Source: a virus. Taken from it: a stretch of DNA of 44,875 nucleotides. Of the stretch, positions 1-7,278 are shown in pieces. The notes under the pieces were generated by a model. That model was not told where the DNA came from, made no database searches, and was given only the letters and a program-made list of their open reading frames with translations. The stretch is from IMG/VR virus record IMGVR_UViG_3300043410_001111, positions 1-44,875 of that record, one strand, 5' to 3'. Both the position numbers and the translations under genes were made by a program. Within the stretch, counting starts at the first letter, position 1, and each line of letters starts with the position of its first letter.

Positions 1-1
1 T

Positions 2-142
2 TCTGGTGGAACCACAACAAAAGTATTTAATGGGCTAACCGCCAAAGTTATTCAACATGAGATGGATCATATTGATGGACTGTTATTTTATAATAGAGCC
101 AACAAATATCATCGTGATAAAGCACTGAAAGGAAGAAGATAA
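2..142 (+). CDS. def: Peptide deformylase, C-terminal part
   Basis: This is the last 46 codons of a gene that begins before the window. The residues QHEMDHIDG contain the HExxH zinc-binding and catalytic motif of peptide deformylase, followed by the usual LFYNR-type C-terminal segment. The enzyme removes the N-formyl group from new proteins using a metal ion in the cytoplasm; phage copies are common in large T4-like and marine phages. The stop codon overlaps the start of the next gene as TAATG, so the two are probably translationally coupled. The N-terminal GxGLAA and EGCLS motifs are outside the window and cannot be checked. Confidence 0.9.
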   Translation, partial: SGGTTTKVFNGLTAKVIQHEMDHIDGLLFYNRANKYHRDKALKGRR

Positions 143-414
143 TGCCTGCAATCATTGAAAACGATAAAGTTGTTGGTATTCAAATTGATGATTACCTTGT
201 TCATTTTGTTGGTGATGAATTTTTAAAAGAAGATGCTGATGGTAACCTTTACATTGTGACAGACATTTATAAATTAGATCCAGTCTCAAAGGAAAAAGTA
301 AAAGTTGAAGAATCAGAAGTTACTCCAGAATTAGAATCAAAAATAAATGCCTGGATTAATTCAGCCCTCGAACAAGCTATTGAACGTGAAAAAGGACATA
401 AGCCAAATGAGTAA
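142..414 (+). CDS. Hypothetical protein, 90 aa, acidic
   Basis: An acidic soluble protein of 90 residues that I do not recognise. It has no signal peptide, membrane segment or clear motif. It starts in a TAATG overlap with the deformylase gene, and its end overlaps the queE start by 8 bases, so it belongs to the same operon. The position between deformylase and queE does not by itself suggest a role. Confidence 0.75.
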   Translation: MPAIIENDKVVGIQIDDYLVHFVGDEFLKEDADGNLYIVTDIYKLDPVSKEKVKVEESEVTPELESKINAWINSALEQAIEREKGHKPNE

Positions 415-1264
415 GATTAAAGTAGCAGAACTATTCTATTCATTGCAAGGAGAAGGTCAGTATCTTGGAACACCTAGTATCTTCCTACGAGTATTTGGAT
501 GCAATTTTCAATGTGCTGGGTTTTCTATGCCTCGCGGGTTACTTTCTGATGAGAGACTCGCTATTGATCCTAAAAAGTATAGCACTTATGATAGCCTTCC
601 TCTCGTTCATACTGGCTGCGATAGTTATGCAAGTTGGGATGTAAGGTTCAAACATCTATCACCAATGCTTGAAGTATCTGCTATTGTTGATCGTATTCAA
701 GAATTGTTGCCTGGTGGTAAATTCAGTGAAGATAAGCATTTGATTCTCACGGGTGGTGAACCATTACTCGGATGGCAAAAGTCTTACATTGATTTGTTTG
801 AGGAGATGGGTCGTCGTGATATGAATCTCACACACATCACATTTGAGACAAATGGTACACAACCACTTCGTCAAGATTTGATTGATTGGTTTAGATTCAA
901 TAATGTATTTCCTGCCTTACATGTGACATTTTCAGTATCGTCTAAATTACCATCCTCAGGTGAAGCATGGGAAGATGCAATTAAACCTGAAATTGTAAAT
1001 TCTTATTTTGGTAATAGCAACCTTACATACTTTAAATGGGTTGTCTCTAATGAAGATGATTATCAGGATGTTGTAAGAGCCGTTGAGGAGTATGGTAAGG
1101 TATTGCCTATGACTCATGTTCCTGTATACTTGATGCCGGCTGGTGGCACCACAATGCATTATAATGAGAATGAAAAGTGGGTTGCTGATCTTTGTATGAA
1201 GCATGCCTGGAGATATACACCTCGCTTGCAGGTTCAGTTATGGAAGAATGCCTGGGGAACATGA
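407..1264 (+). CDS. queE: 7-carboxy-7-deazaguanine synthase (QueE), radical SAM
   Basis: QueE turns 6-carboxy-tetrahydropterin into 7-carboxy-7-deazaguanine with a radical SAM [4Fe-4S] cluster. The 285-residue protein begins MSKIKVAELFYSLQGEGQ, the family signature near the N-terminus, then GTPSIFLRVFGC. Cluster cysteines are Cys32 and Cys36. The position of the usual third cysteine (39) holds Phe, and the likely third ligand is Cys71 in TGCDSYASW, after a 34-residue insertion. GGEP (SAM binding) lies near residue 120 and ETNGT near 155. I chose the start at 407 because an upstream in-frame methionine would place 20 unrelated residues before the family start and overlap the previous gene much further. 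Its partners queD and folE follow, and queC and a transglycosylase lie about 5 kb downstream. Confidence 0.93.
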   Translation: MSKIKVAELFYSLQGEGQYLGTPSIFLRVFGCNFQCAGFSMPRGLLSDERLAIDPKKYSTYDSLPLVHTGCDSYASWDVRFKHLSPMLEVSAIVDRIQELLPGGKFSEDKHLILTGGEPLLGWQKSYIDLFEEMGRRDMNLTHITFETNGTQPLRQDLIDWFRFNNVFPALHVTFSVSSKLPSSGEAWEDAIKPEIVNSYFGNSNLTYFKWVVSNEDDYQDVVRAVEEYGKVLPMTHVPVYLMPAGGTTMHYNENEKWVADLCMKHAWRYTPRLQVQLWKNAWGT

Positions 1265-1530
1265 TGAGAAAGAGTTCTGAGATTATTAATGATCATGTCA
1301 AGACTTTAGAAGAGATGATTGACATTATGGATGATTTGTGGGAAGCTGAAAGACAAGGTAAGTGGCGTCAATCTCAGGACATTCGAGCACAACTACAAAA
1401 TGCAAAAATGATGTATAAAGATTATCTTGATGAGTATATTGATCGTCGCATTGAGACATATTGTAGATTAAACGGTATACAACGAATTAAATTTCAAGAT
1501 TTTGAAGAGCAGAGAGGTGACATTATATGA
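1261..1530 (+). CDS. Hypothetical protein, 89 aa, helical
   Basis: A charged, helix-rich protein (MMRKSSEIINDHVKTLEEM...) with no recognisable domain. It starts in an ATGA overlap with the queE stop and ends in an ATGA overlap with the next gene, which makes it an internal member of the queE-queD operon. A longer in-frame start at 1192 would overlap queE by more than 70 bases and is less likely. The function is unknown. Confidence 0.75.
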   Translation: MMRKSSEIINDHVKTLEEMIDIMDDLWEAERQGKWRQSQDIRAQLQNAKMMYKDYLDEYIDRRIETYCRLNGIQRIKFQDFEEQRGDII

Positions 1531-1808
1531 AGTTTGTCACAGTAATGGATATGTGGCTTTTGATAATGAATGGTATCCTACTTGGTGCCATTCTTTACTA
1601 TGGTCGCAAATTGATTAGTCTTGTTGCAAGAGCAACAACAAAACAAGATGAAAACACGGCCACTGATGAACGTAAAAGAATTGTTAAAATGATTGAAAAT
1701 GAGTTGAATATGTTTAAACAAGCTCATACAATGGGTGATGATTCAGCAAAGGCCGTTGTTGATGAGATTGAACTTATATTAAATTTAATTAGGGAAAAGA
1801 AGCAATGA
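1527..1808 (+). CDS. Small single-TM membrane protein
   Basis: A 93-residue protein with one hydrophobic segment (about residues 8-28, WLLIMNGILLGAILYYG), then a charged helical tail with a DERKRI stretch. This suggests an inner-membrane anchor with a cytoplasmic tail. It overlaps both neighbours through ATGA junctions and sits between queE and queD. There is no recognised family; a link to 7-deazaguanine synthesis is possible only from position. Confidence 0.75.
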   Translation: MKFVTVMDMWLLIMNGILLGAILYYGRKLISLVARATTKQDENTATDERKRIVKMIENELNMFKQAHTMGDDSAKAVVDEIELILNLIREKKQ

Positions 1809-2305
1809 TGCAACCTAGAGTGTACAAATACGTTAGTACAAAAGAATATATTGATGCATTCCCTTGTGCATATCGTCAGTGGCGTGCAGATAGCCACTGT
1901 AATCAGATTCATGGTTATTCGTTCTCAATGAAATTTTATTTTGGAACGGATAACCTTGATGTCCGTAATTGGGCTGCTGATTATGGTGGTCTAAAGGAAT
2001 TGAAGAAAGAATTAGAAAATCAATTTGATCATACACTACTTGTTGCATCAGATGATCCTGAGTTTGAAACATACAAGTTGCTTGAAAGCAAAGGCCTTGC
2101 AAAGCTTACAGTGTTGCCTAAATTAGGTTGCGAAAGTCTTGCAGATATGTTATATAAGTATGTTAATGGTGTATACATTCCAGACATGTGGGGTCCGGGC
2201 GAGGCTGAGCGCTTGTGGTGTTATCGTGTAGAGGTTCGCGAGACACAAGCAAATATGGCATTCCGTGAAGGTCACCGTGAATGGAATGAGGATCTCTTTG
2301 AATGA
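1805..2305 (+). CDS. queD: 6-carboxy-tetrahydropterin synthase-like protein (QueD)
   Basis: QueD makes 6-carboxy-5,6,7,8-tetrahydropterin from dihydroneopterin triphosphate, the step between FolE and QueE. The 166-residue protein keeps the family core: SHCNQIHGYSF with the catalytic Cys32, the DYGGLKELK segment after a WAADYGG turn, and FDHTLL. It is atypical. Of the three zinc-binding histidines of E. coli QueD, the first aligns with Tyr23 and the third with Tyr38, leaving His36 in place and His31 as a possible substitute. I recall this FPC-x-YRQWRA / HGY form from a proteobacterial and phage subgroup. The gene overlaps its neighbours by ATGA on both sides. Confidence 0.88.
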   Translation: MMQPRVYKYVSTKEYIDAFPCAYRQWRADSHCNQIHGYSFSMKFYFGTDNLDVRNWAADYGGLKELKKELENQFDHTLLVASDDPEFETYKLLESKGLAKLTVLPKLGCESLADMLYKYVNGVYIPDMWGPGEAERLWCYRVEVRETQANMAFREGHREWNEDLFE

Positions 2306-3141
2306 GGTTGATTGAAGCAATGAGTAAGACAAAAGAAATTGCCAAGAGACGACTCGATGTCATCAATAAAATTGTTACGGTTGGTGAAGGCGATAAGCAA
2401 GAAAGATGGAATGTTGAAATACCAATAGAAGGAATAAATATGTCAAAACCAATCTCGGAACAGATTATTGAGAGGATTAAAAAAGATGATGCTCGCTTTC
2501 ATGCCAATGATAATATTAGCAAATACATTTATCATGATGAGCGTGATGCACTCATCGATGAATTAGAGATCAAGTTTGATGGGGTTCTTCGTTCTCTTGT
2601 TATCGATGTCGATACTGATCCTAACAGCCGAGGAACTGCGAGACGGTTGGCTAAGATGTATGTTAATGAGCTTATGTCTGGTCGTTATTTTGATGCTCCT
2701 GAAGTAACAGCATTTCCTAATGACGGTTCCCATGGAACAAAACCTTATCACGGGATGCTCGTTGTAAGAGCTGAGATTAAATCAATGTGTTCTCATCACC
2801 ACCAGACAGTCTCTGGTGTCGTATACATTGGTGTCATTCCATCGGCAAAGGTTATTGGATTGAGCAAATACATTCGTATTGCTCAGCATTGTGCTCGTCG
2901 TGGAACCCTTCAGGAAGAATTGTGTGGTGATATTGCTAACGAGATCATGAAGGCAACTAGCTCAGAAAACGTTGCTGTATACATTGAGGCTAAGCATGGG
3001 TGTTGTGAGAATCGAGGAATTATGGCCTCTAACAGTACAACACAGACCTCAATAATGCATGGTCTTTTCTATACGCAGGCAGCTCGAGAAGAGTTCTTCA
3101 ACAACATAAAAATGCAGAAATTCTCCTGCAATCCAGTTTAA
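2302..3141 (+). CDS. folE: GTP cyclohydrolase I (FolE)
   Basis: FolE opens the GTP ring to give dihydroneopterin triphosphate, the first step toward both folate and 7-deazaguanine. The zinc-site signature SMCSHHHQTVSG and the later QHCARRGTLQEEL carry the expected Cys and His ligands, and KHGCCENRGI matches the C-terminal KHxCxxxRG motif. The first start at 2302 overlaps the queD stop (ATGA) and has GAGGAT about 9 bases upstream, giving 279 residues. A second in-frame ATG at 2440 has AGAAGG at good spacing and gives 233 residues, closer to the core enzyme; both may be used. A terminator follows 10 bases after the stop, so the queE-queD-folE transcript ends here. Confidence 0.92.
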   Translation: MRLIEAMSKTKEIAKRRLDVINKIVTVGEGDKQERWNVEIPIEGINMSKPISEQIIERIKKDDARFHANDNISKYIYHDERDALIDELEIKFDGVLRSLVIDVDTDPNSRGTARRLAKMYVNELMSGRYFDAPEVTAFPNDGSHGTKPYHGMLVVRAEIKSMCSHHHQTVSGVVYIGVIPSAKVIGLSKYIRIAQHCARRGTLQEELCGDIANEIMKATSSENVAVYIEAKHGCCENRGIMASNSTTQTSIMHGLFYTQAAREEFFNNIKMQKFSCNPV

Positions 3142-3150
3142 AAAATATTA

Positions 3151-3177
3151 ACCCGTTGAAACTCAACGGGTTTTTTT
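3151..3177 (+). terminator. Rho-independent terminator after folE
   Basis: An 8-bp perfect stem (CCCGTTGA / TCAACGGG) with a 3-base AAC loop is followed by seven T residues. It closes the queE-queD-folE operon and lies directly before the -35 box of the next promoter. Confidence 0.92.
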
Positions 3178-3180
3178 CTG

Positions 3181-3209
3181 TTGATTTAATTAAAAAAATA
3201 GGGTATATT
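3181..3209 (+). promoter_or_regulatory. Sigma70-like promoter (TTGATT-N17-TATATT)
   Basis: The -35 box TTGATT and -10 box TATATT are separated by exactly 17 bases, directly behind the folE terminator. The transcript would begin near 3216 and cover the genes at 3242-3983. The same GTTGATTT start and 17-base spacing recur at other terminator-promoter junctions in this window. Confidence 0.8.
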
Positions 3210-3241
3210 AAAGATAATGAGTGATCAGAAAGGAAATAGAA

Positions 3242-3460
3242 ATGGCTGCTCTTAATCTTGATACCATGGTTCAAAAAGTTTGGCAGGCTCCTAATGTTAC
3301 GGAAAAGCGTCTGGCAGCTCGTGAGATGATCAATTATTCTCGTGCCAAGGCAGAGACAAAGGCAAAAGCCTTGCGTGATATTGAATCAATGTCCTCTACC
3401 GCAATTGATAGGTTTGTTACCAATTATTCATTCTCTGGCGCAGGCATGAAGGTGCGCTAA
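3242..3460 (+). CDS. Hypothetical protein, 72 aa
   Basis: A small basic helical protein (MAALNLDTMVQKVWQAPN...) with an AAREM/RAKAETKAKALRD segment. An AGAAAGGA ribosome binding site lies just upstream of ATG 3242; a GTG 21 bases earlier is the weaker choice. It is the first gene after a strong promoter and has no recognised family. Confidence 0.7.
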   Translation: MAALNLDTMVQKVWQAPNVTEKRLAAREMINYSRAKAETKAKALRDIESMSSTAIDRFVTNYSFSGAGMKVR

Positions 3461-3461
3461 T

Positions 3462-3983
3462 ATGAATATTATACAAGTGGTTCAACCCGAAGAGATTCGG
3501 AAGACACTTTGGCCTGCCTTCAAGATTGATAACGGTACAAAGCATGGTCTCAATGGTATTAATGGTGGACTTGGTGAACAAGCCGCCATTGCCATGATTG
3601 AGAAAAAGTATCCAAACCTTTACAATACTGTTCTGGATCATTCCAATGATTGTATTGGTCAGTGGCAAGGTATTGATTTGACATTTATTGGTAGTGGAAA
3701 ATTTCATACTGTTGACGTCAAGACCGGCAAGACTGGTCTGTATTGGAACAAAGAAAGAAAGTATTGGTATATCACCATTCGAGAAGATTTCTTTAATCAT
3801 CCTCGAAAGACCAATTCTCATTTTATGCATGTTGGTCCAAAGAAAGATATCTTTGCCTGGTATGCAAAAAGAGACATGGAAGCATACATGCTCGATTATC
3901 CAAATTATTTCCATAAAACAGCATTTGGAACCATTCTAAAAAAAGAAAATTGGCCTGATTTTGTGGGCCATAATTTGGGTTGA
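3462..3983 (+). CDS. Putative PD-(D/E)XK-fold nuclease-like protein
   Basis: A 173-residue protein of unassigned family. Residues around 70-95 read GIDLTFIGSG then FHTVDVKTGKTG. An acidic residue in one strand followed by a (D/E)-x-K strand (Asp-Val-Lys) is the active-site layout of the PD-(D/E)XK nuclease superfamily. The upstream helix with GGLGEQAAIAMIEKKYP could supply the early acidic residue. The aromatic-rich C-terminus (KYWYITIREDFF, HFMHVGPKKDIFAWY) is typical of phage proteins I cannot name. It follows the preceding gene by one base. Nuclease activity is inferred from the motif only. Confidence 0.55.
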   Translation: MNIIQVVQPEEIRKTLWPAFKIDNGTKHGLNGINGGLGEQAAIAMIEKKYPNLYNTVLDHSNDCIGQWQGIDLTFIGSGKFHTVDVKTGKTGLYWNKERKYWYITIREDFFNHPRKTNSHFMHVGPKKDIFAWYAKRDMEAYMLDYPNYFHKTAFGTILKKENWPDFVGHNLG

Positions 3984-4008
3984 CATTTTTTTCAAATCAT
4001 TTTATAAT
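3980..4008 (+). promoter_or_regulatory. Full-consensus sigma70 promoter
   Basis: TTGACA, 17 bases, TATAAT is an exact match to the bacterial housekeeping consensus in both boxes. It overlaps the last codon of the preceding gene and lies 24 bases upstream of the ATG at 4033, which has an AGGAG site. It probably acts as a strong early promoter read by host RNA polymerase. Confidence 0.92.
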
Positions 4009-4032
4009 AAATATCTAATGAGGAGAGAAGAT

Positions 4033-4383
4033 ATGTTGACTGAGGCTCAAGTTAAAGCTCGTGCTGTAAAGGGTATGGACATCAAAAAGGTTGTTGATGA
4101 TCCTGAATGGCAGTCTGTTCGCAAAAGTCTTATTGGTAATTGGATAAGCAATCATAAGCATAATGTGAAGACTCTCCGTGCTTATTTTAATAAGCATAAG
4201 GATAATCCTTTGGCTGTTCGTCGTGTTGTCAATGTACTGACAGGCTCGGTTCATAGAACGGGCAAGACAGCAGGTCAGAAGGAGACTAATGAATTGCGCA
4301 AGGATGTAAGGATTCATTGGCGCAATATGTTGGGTGAACCTTATGACAAAGATGATTATCGTTATAAGACGGGAGCAATATAA
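4033..4383 (+). CDS. Hypothetical basic protein, 116 aa
   Basis: A basic protein (MLTEAQVKARAVKGMDIKKV...) with many Lys, Arg and His residues, including NKHKDNPLAVRRVVNVL. It follows a full-consensus promoter and an AGGAGAG ribosome binding site, which rules out the longer in-frame start at 3961. It may be distantly related to the next gene, which has a similar KH...RV.N stretch, but that similarity is weak. The function is unknown; a nucleic-acid or takeover role would be a guess from charge and early promoter. Confidence 0.75.
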   Translation: MLTEAQVKARAVKGMDIKKVVDDPEWQSVRKSLIGNWISNHKHNVKTLRAYFNKHKDNPLAVRRVVNVLTGSVHRTGKTAGQKETNELRKDVRIHWRNMLGEPYDKDDYRYKTGAI

Positions 4384-4796
4384 TGACTGTCAATAAATTT
4401 AATATACATTGGCAACTCACAAGAGTTCAGGCAAAGAAAATGAAGACACCAGATGAGAAGATCTCTCATGTGATGTCTTTTTTGCATAAGCATCCAACAA
4501 AAGAAAATCATGGCCGTGTATTAAATTGGATGCGTATGACAGGTCTTGGATATAGTGGTGATACACGTGCTAAATTTAACAAACACGCGGATACTCTAGC
4601 TAATACAAAAGACAAATACAAAGAGTCTGAGCACGAAGGTTCAGGATCTCTTGAGCATGTCTCAACAAAAGATATCGAGGCTGTTCATAAGGATCTAAAG
4701 AATCGTAAGTATGGTTTTCAGATCAAGACAGTGCCAAAGGCTCATACAGAATACGTTAGCAAATTAGGAAGTGAGTTAGCTAAAAGGAAGAAGTGA
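4383..4796 (+). CDS. Hypothetical basic protein, 137 aa
   Basis: A basic, soluble 137-residue protein (MTVNKFNIHWQLTRVQAKKM...) with HKHPTKENHGRVLNWMRMTG in its first half and a Lys-rich end. The start overlaps the previous stop (TAATG) and is preceded by GGGAG. No family is recognised. The middle resembles the 4033 gene product weakly, so the pair may be diverged duplicates. Confidence 0.75.
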   Translation: MTVNKFNIHWQLTRVQAKKMKTPDEKISHVMSFLHKHPTKENHGRVLNWMRMTGLGYSGDTRAKFNKHADTLANTKDKYKESEHEGSGSLEHVSTKDIEAVHKDLKNRKYGFQIKTVPKAHTEYVSKLGSELAKRKK

Positions 4797-4797
4797 T

Positions 4798-5208
4798 ATG
4801 GTCTATGTTATGTTGAAATCTTCTGGTGGTCAGGTTCTAAAAGATATTAAAATGGTCGCACCTCGTGGCTCTACCATTATTGATTTGGATACACCAATCC
4901 AATTAGATAAAGATCATCGGTTTGTTGTTTTGCGTAACAAGCGAATTGGTATCAATCGTTATCAGATCTTTATCAAGGATCTTGATGATGGTCGGGAATA
5001 TCACACATTTAATTATGCGATTAGAAATAAATGGGAAATATTTGGCGATTGGCATACACCTGAATACATTGCAAAGCTATATAATAAGAAGGTTGATCCA
5101 GACGCCAACAAACCTCGCTCTCAACGTGCATCTTTTTGGAATATGAAATCGAGACCGGGATCTATTAACTATAAACAAAAAGAGAAAATGATAAATGCAG
5201 GGATTTAA
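4798..5208 (+). CDS. Hypothetical protein, 136 aa
   Basis: A mixed alpha/beta protein of 136 residues (MVYVMLKSSGGQVLKDIK...) with two beta-rich stretches (RFVVLRNKRIGINRYQIFIKD and DGREYHTFNYAIRNKWEIF) and a basic C-terminus. AAGGAAG precedes the start at good spacing. It lies one base after the previous gene and overlaps the next by 14 bases. No family is recognised. Confidence 0.72.
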   Translation: MVYVMLKSSGGQVLKDIKMVAPRGSTIIDLDTPIQLDKDHRFVVLRNKRIGINRYQIFIKDLDDGREYHTFNYAIRNKWEIFGDWHTPEYIAKLYNKKVDPDANKPRSQRASFWNMKSRPGSINYKQKEKMINAGI

Positions 5209-5425
5209 AGAGTTCATATTTGAAGGTCCAAAAGATGCTGGTGGCAAGGATGTCTTTGTAAAAAAGATTGCACAGTCAGCTGGCACATCATATGAAAAGG
5301 CTGGAGCCATTGCAGCAGCAGCTGGTCGCAAGAGATTAGGTAAAGCTGAGTTTGATAGACGAGCTGCAGCAGGTCGAAGAGCCGCCGCAAAGGCTCATGC
5401 CAAAGGGCAAACATATAAGGGTTGA
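5195..5425 (+). CDS. Small basic protein with capsid-targeting-like N-terminus
   Basis: This 76-residue protein is rich in Ala, Lys and Arg (GAIAAAAGRKRLGKAEFDRRAAAGRRAAAKAHAKG). Its first ten residues, MQGFKEFIFE, fit the pattern M-x-x-[FY]-x-E-[FY]-[IL]-x-E seen in the capsid-targeting leader of T4 internal proteins (MKTYQEFIAE). The I-F-E sequence matches the (L/I)-x-E site cut by the T4 gp21 prohead protease. It could be a DNA-associated protein packed into the head; this is inferred from leader and charge. Its stop codon lies inside the following terminator stem. Confidence 0.7.
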   Translation: MQGFKEFIFEGPKDAGGKDVFVKKIAQSAGTSYEKAGAIAAAAGRKRLGKAEFDRRAAAGRRAAAKAHAKGQTYKG

Positions 5426-5442
5426 TTTTTCAACCCTTTTTT
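5417..5442 (+). terminator. Terminator overlapping the next promoter
   Basis: A 9-bp stem (AAGGGTTGA / TCAACCCTT) with a TTTT loop is followed by a T run. The 5' arm contains the stop codon of the upstream gene, and bases 5422-5427 (TTGATT) are also the -35 box of the next promoter, so one sequence serves three purposes. Confidence 0.9.
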
Positions 5443-5450
5443 GATATACT
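5422..5450 (+). promoter_or_regulatory. Sigma70-like promoter before dpdA-like gene
   Basis: TTGATT, 17 bases, TATACT. The -35 box is embedded in the terminator hairpin. The predicted start near 5457 leaves a short leader with a GGAG site before the ATG at 5475, so the dpdA-queC-amidotransferase genes probably start a transcript here. Confidence 0.8.
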
Positions 5451-5474
5451 ATATTTTTATTATGGAGATGTGAC

Positions 5475-6284
5475 ATGCCATTAGTCTCTCACGAGATGCC
5501 GCTGGATCTTATAATGGATCCAGGGTTTCATATTAATGATTACACATATGCTCTCTTGCATAAACTAATCGAAGATGAAAATTATTACAATGCAATTAAA
5601 GCAAATCGAGAGGATGGTCACGCCGTCTATCTCGATAATAGTTGTTATGAATTGGGTGCATCATTAGATAATAGGCTGCTTGCTAATTGGGTTTTTAGAC
5701 TTAAACCAACTCTCTTTATGTTACCTGATGTGTTGGGTAACAAAGATGAGACCATCAAACGCAGTACAGAATTTCTTGAACAATATGGTGATGATCTATT
5801 GGATACGTCAATGGCGGTTATCCAAGGATCTACCTTTGATGAGATGGTAGAGTGTTACCGTTATTTTAGAGACTATAGATTTTGGCATGGTGGTAGTATT
5901 CGATACATTGCCATTCCATTTGTATTCTCTTGGGTAGACAAGGTTGTTCATCAGCAAGCAGCTGAGCGTATTAGATTGCTACGTCATCTTGATCATTACA
6001 AGATTGTTGATCTTAATCGCTGGCATCATTTGCTCGGAACATGGCAGGCATTTGAATTTGGCTTGTATCATGATTATAAATGGATCAAATCTATTGATAC
6101 ATCAAATCCTGTAATGGCGGCAATTGATGGTGTTCGATATGAAGAACATGGTCTATCAACAAAACCGTTGTCTACATTTGATAAAACATATAATATGAAA
6201 AAGAGTGACATTGATATGGATTTGTTGCATTATAATTGTAACGTGTTTCGTAGTATTGTGAATGGAGGTAGTGCTGATGTCTGA
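5475..6284 (+). CDS. dpdA: DpdA-like DNA-guanine transglycosylase
   Basis: This 269-residue protein looks like the phage DpdA group of TIM-barrel enzymes, which exchange guanine in DNA for a 7-deazaguanine base. Evidence: VYLDNSCYELG around Asp54, a strand ending in an acidic residue as in tRNA-guanine transglycosylases; MLPDVLGNKDETI near residue 85; AVIQGSTFDEMVECYRYF near 117; and IRYIAIPF near 140, in barrel-strand order. No tRNA-binding or zinc domain is visible, as expected for a DNA-acting form. Its own promoter leads an operon that continues into queC and an amidotransferase, and queE-queD-folE lie just upstream. The family call rests on motif pattern and context, not on a search. Confidence 0.75.
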   Translation: MPLVSHEMPLDLIMDPGFHINDYTYALLHKLIEDENYYNAIKANREDGHAVYLDNSCYELGASLDNRLLANWVFRLKPTLFMLPDVLGNKDETIKRSTEFLEQYGDDLLDTSMAVIQGSTFDEMVECYRYFRDYRFWHGGSIRYIAIPFVFSWVDKVVHQQAAERIRLLRHLDHYKIVDLNRWHHLLGTWQAFEFGLYHDYKWIKSIDTSNPVMAAIDGVRYEEHGLSTKPLSTFDKTYNMKKSDIDMDLLHYNCNVFRSIVNGGSADV

Positions 6285-6525
6285 AGATAAGATCAATCCT
6301 AATCATTACAAAGGTAATGGTGGATTACAGGTCATCGATGCGATTGAGATCTTTGAATTGAATTTCTCTCGTGGTAATGCCGTGAAGTATATTGCTCGTG
6401 CTGGTAGAAAGTCAGAGCAAGGTTATGATGCGTTGACTAAAGAGATCGAAGATCTTGAGAAGGCAAAATGGTATATTGAGCGTGAGATTATGCGCGTTAA
6501 GGATCTCCGTGATGTTACTAACTGA
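6277..6525 (+). CDS. DUF3310 family protein
   Basis: The sequence MSEDKINPNHYKGNGGLQVIDAIE...NAVKYIARAGRK...EIEDLEKAKWYIERE matches the DUF3310 family, often labelled nucleotide kinase in phage genomes but without established activity. It is 82 residues long. A GGAGGT site ends 7 bases before the ATG at 6277, which decides the start. It overlaps the dpdA-like gene by 8 bases and queC by 14, so it is inside the modification operon. Confidence 0.85.
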   Translation: MSEDKINPNHYKGNGGLQVIDAIEIFELNFSRGNAVKYIARAGRKSEQGYDALTKEIEDLEKAKWYIEREIMRVKDLRDVTN

Positions 6526-7276
6526 GGCATTGACAAAACTACCTGATACAGATAAAAATGTTGTTACTGTTCTCTCAGGAGGTCTTGATTCAACAATTAT
6601 GACCTATATTCTTGTTGAGAAGTATGGACGTGATCATGTCTATGCATTGACCTTTGATTATGGTCAGAAGCAGAGACATGAAATTGATATGGCAATCAAG
6701 ACTTGTGTCCATCTTGGTATCAAACATAAGATTTTGGACCTTGCAATTCTTGGTGATATTGTAAAAGAGGTATCTGCAAATATTTCTGGAACGAATGTTG
6801 TAATGCCAACAATCAAAGATGTTCTTGGTGACCCACAGCCAAAGACATATGTTCCGTTTCGTAACATGATCTTGAATGCATTGGCATTCTCTTTTGCAGA
6901 ATCTAATAAAGCATCTTATGTCTTTACTGGATTGCAGGTTCATGATGAGTATGGTTATTGGGATACCTCTCAACGCTTTGTTGATGCAATGAATAGTGTT
7001 GCAGCACAAAATAGAACACACAAAGTTGAATTGCTCGCACCATTTAGCTTGCTTTCTAAGAGTGATGAGATTAATATTGCCAAAGAGATTGGTCTTGATA
7101 AGGTAAGACTTGATTATACTCTTACATGTTATAATCCTGATGAGCAAGGTAAATCATGTGGAGTATGTCCGTCATGCTCTGAACGCATTGCCAATTTTAT
7201 TAAATCAAATGTTCAGGACCCGATTCCATACAAGAATAATATTGATTGGGATCGGTTTATCAATTATAGGAATTGA
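6512..7276 (+). CDS. queC: 7-cyano-7-deazaguanine synthase (QueC)
   Basis: QueC converts 7-carboxy-7-deazaguanine to preQ0 using ATP and ammonia. The 254-residue protein has the ATP pyrophosphatase P-loop VLSGGLDST (residues 20-28), TFDYGQKQRHE, YVPFRNMI near residue 110, and the C-terminal zinc cluster C-x(9)-C-x2-C-x2-C (TCYNPDEQGKSCGVCPSC). Length and motif order match the family. The start at 6512 lies inside the end of the DUF3310 gene; an in-frame upstream ATG would overlap far more. A class II amidotransferase gene follows after 2 bases. In other systems a Gat domain is fused to QueC, which makes this order meaningful. Confidence 0.95.
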   Translation: MLLTEALTKLPDTDKNVVTVLSGGLDSTIMTYILVEKYGRDHVYALTFDYGQKQRHEIDMAIKTCVHLGIKHKILDLAILGDIVKEVSANISGTNVVMPTIKDVLGDPQPKTYVPFRNMILNALAFSFAESNKASYVFTGLQVHDEYGYWDTSQRFVDAMNSVAAQNRTHKVELLAPFSLLSKSDEINIAKEIGLDKVRLDYTLTCYNPDEQGKSCGVCPSCSERIANFIKSNVQDPIPYKNNIDWDRFINYRN

Positions 7277-7278
7277 TC

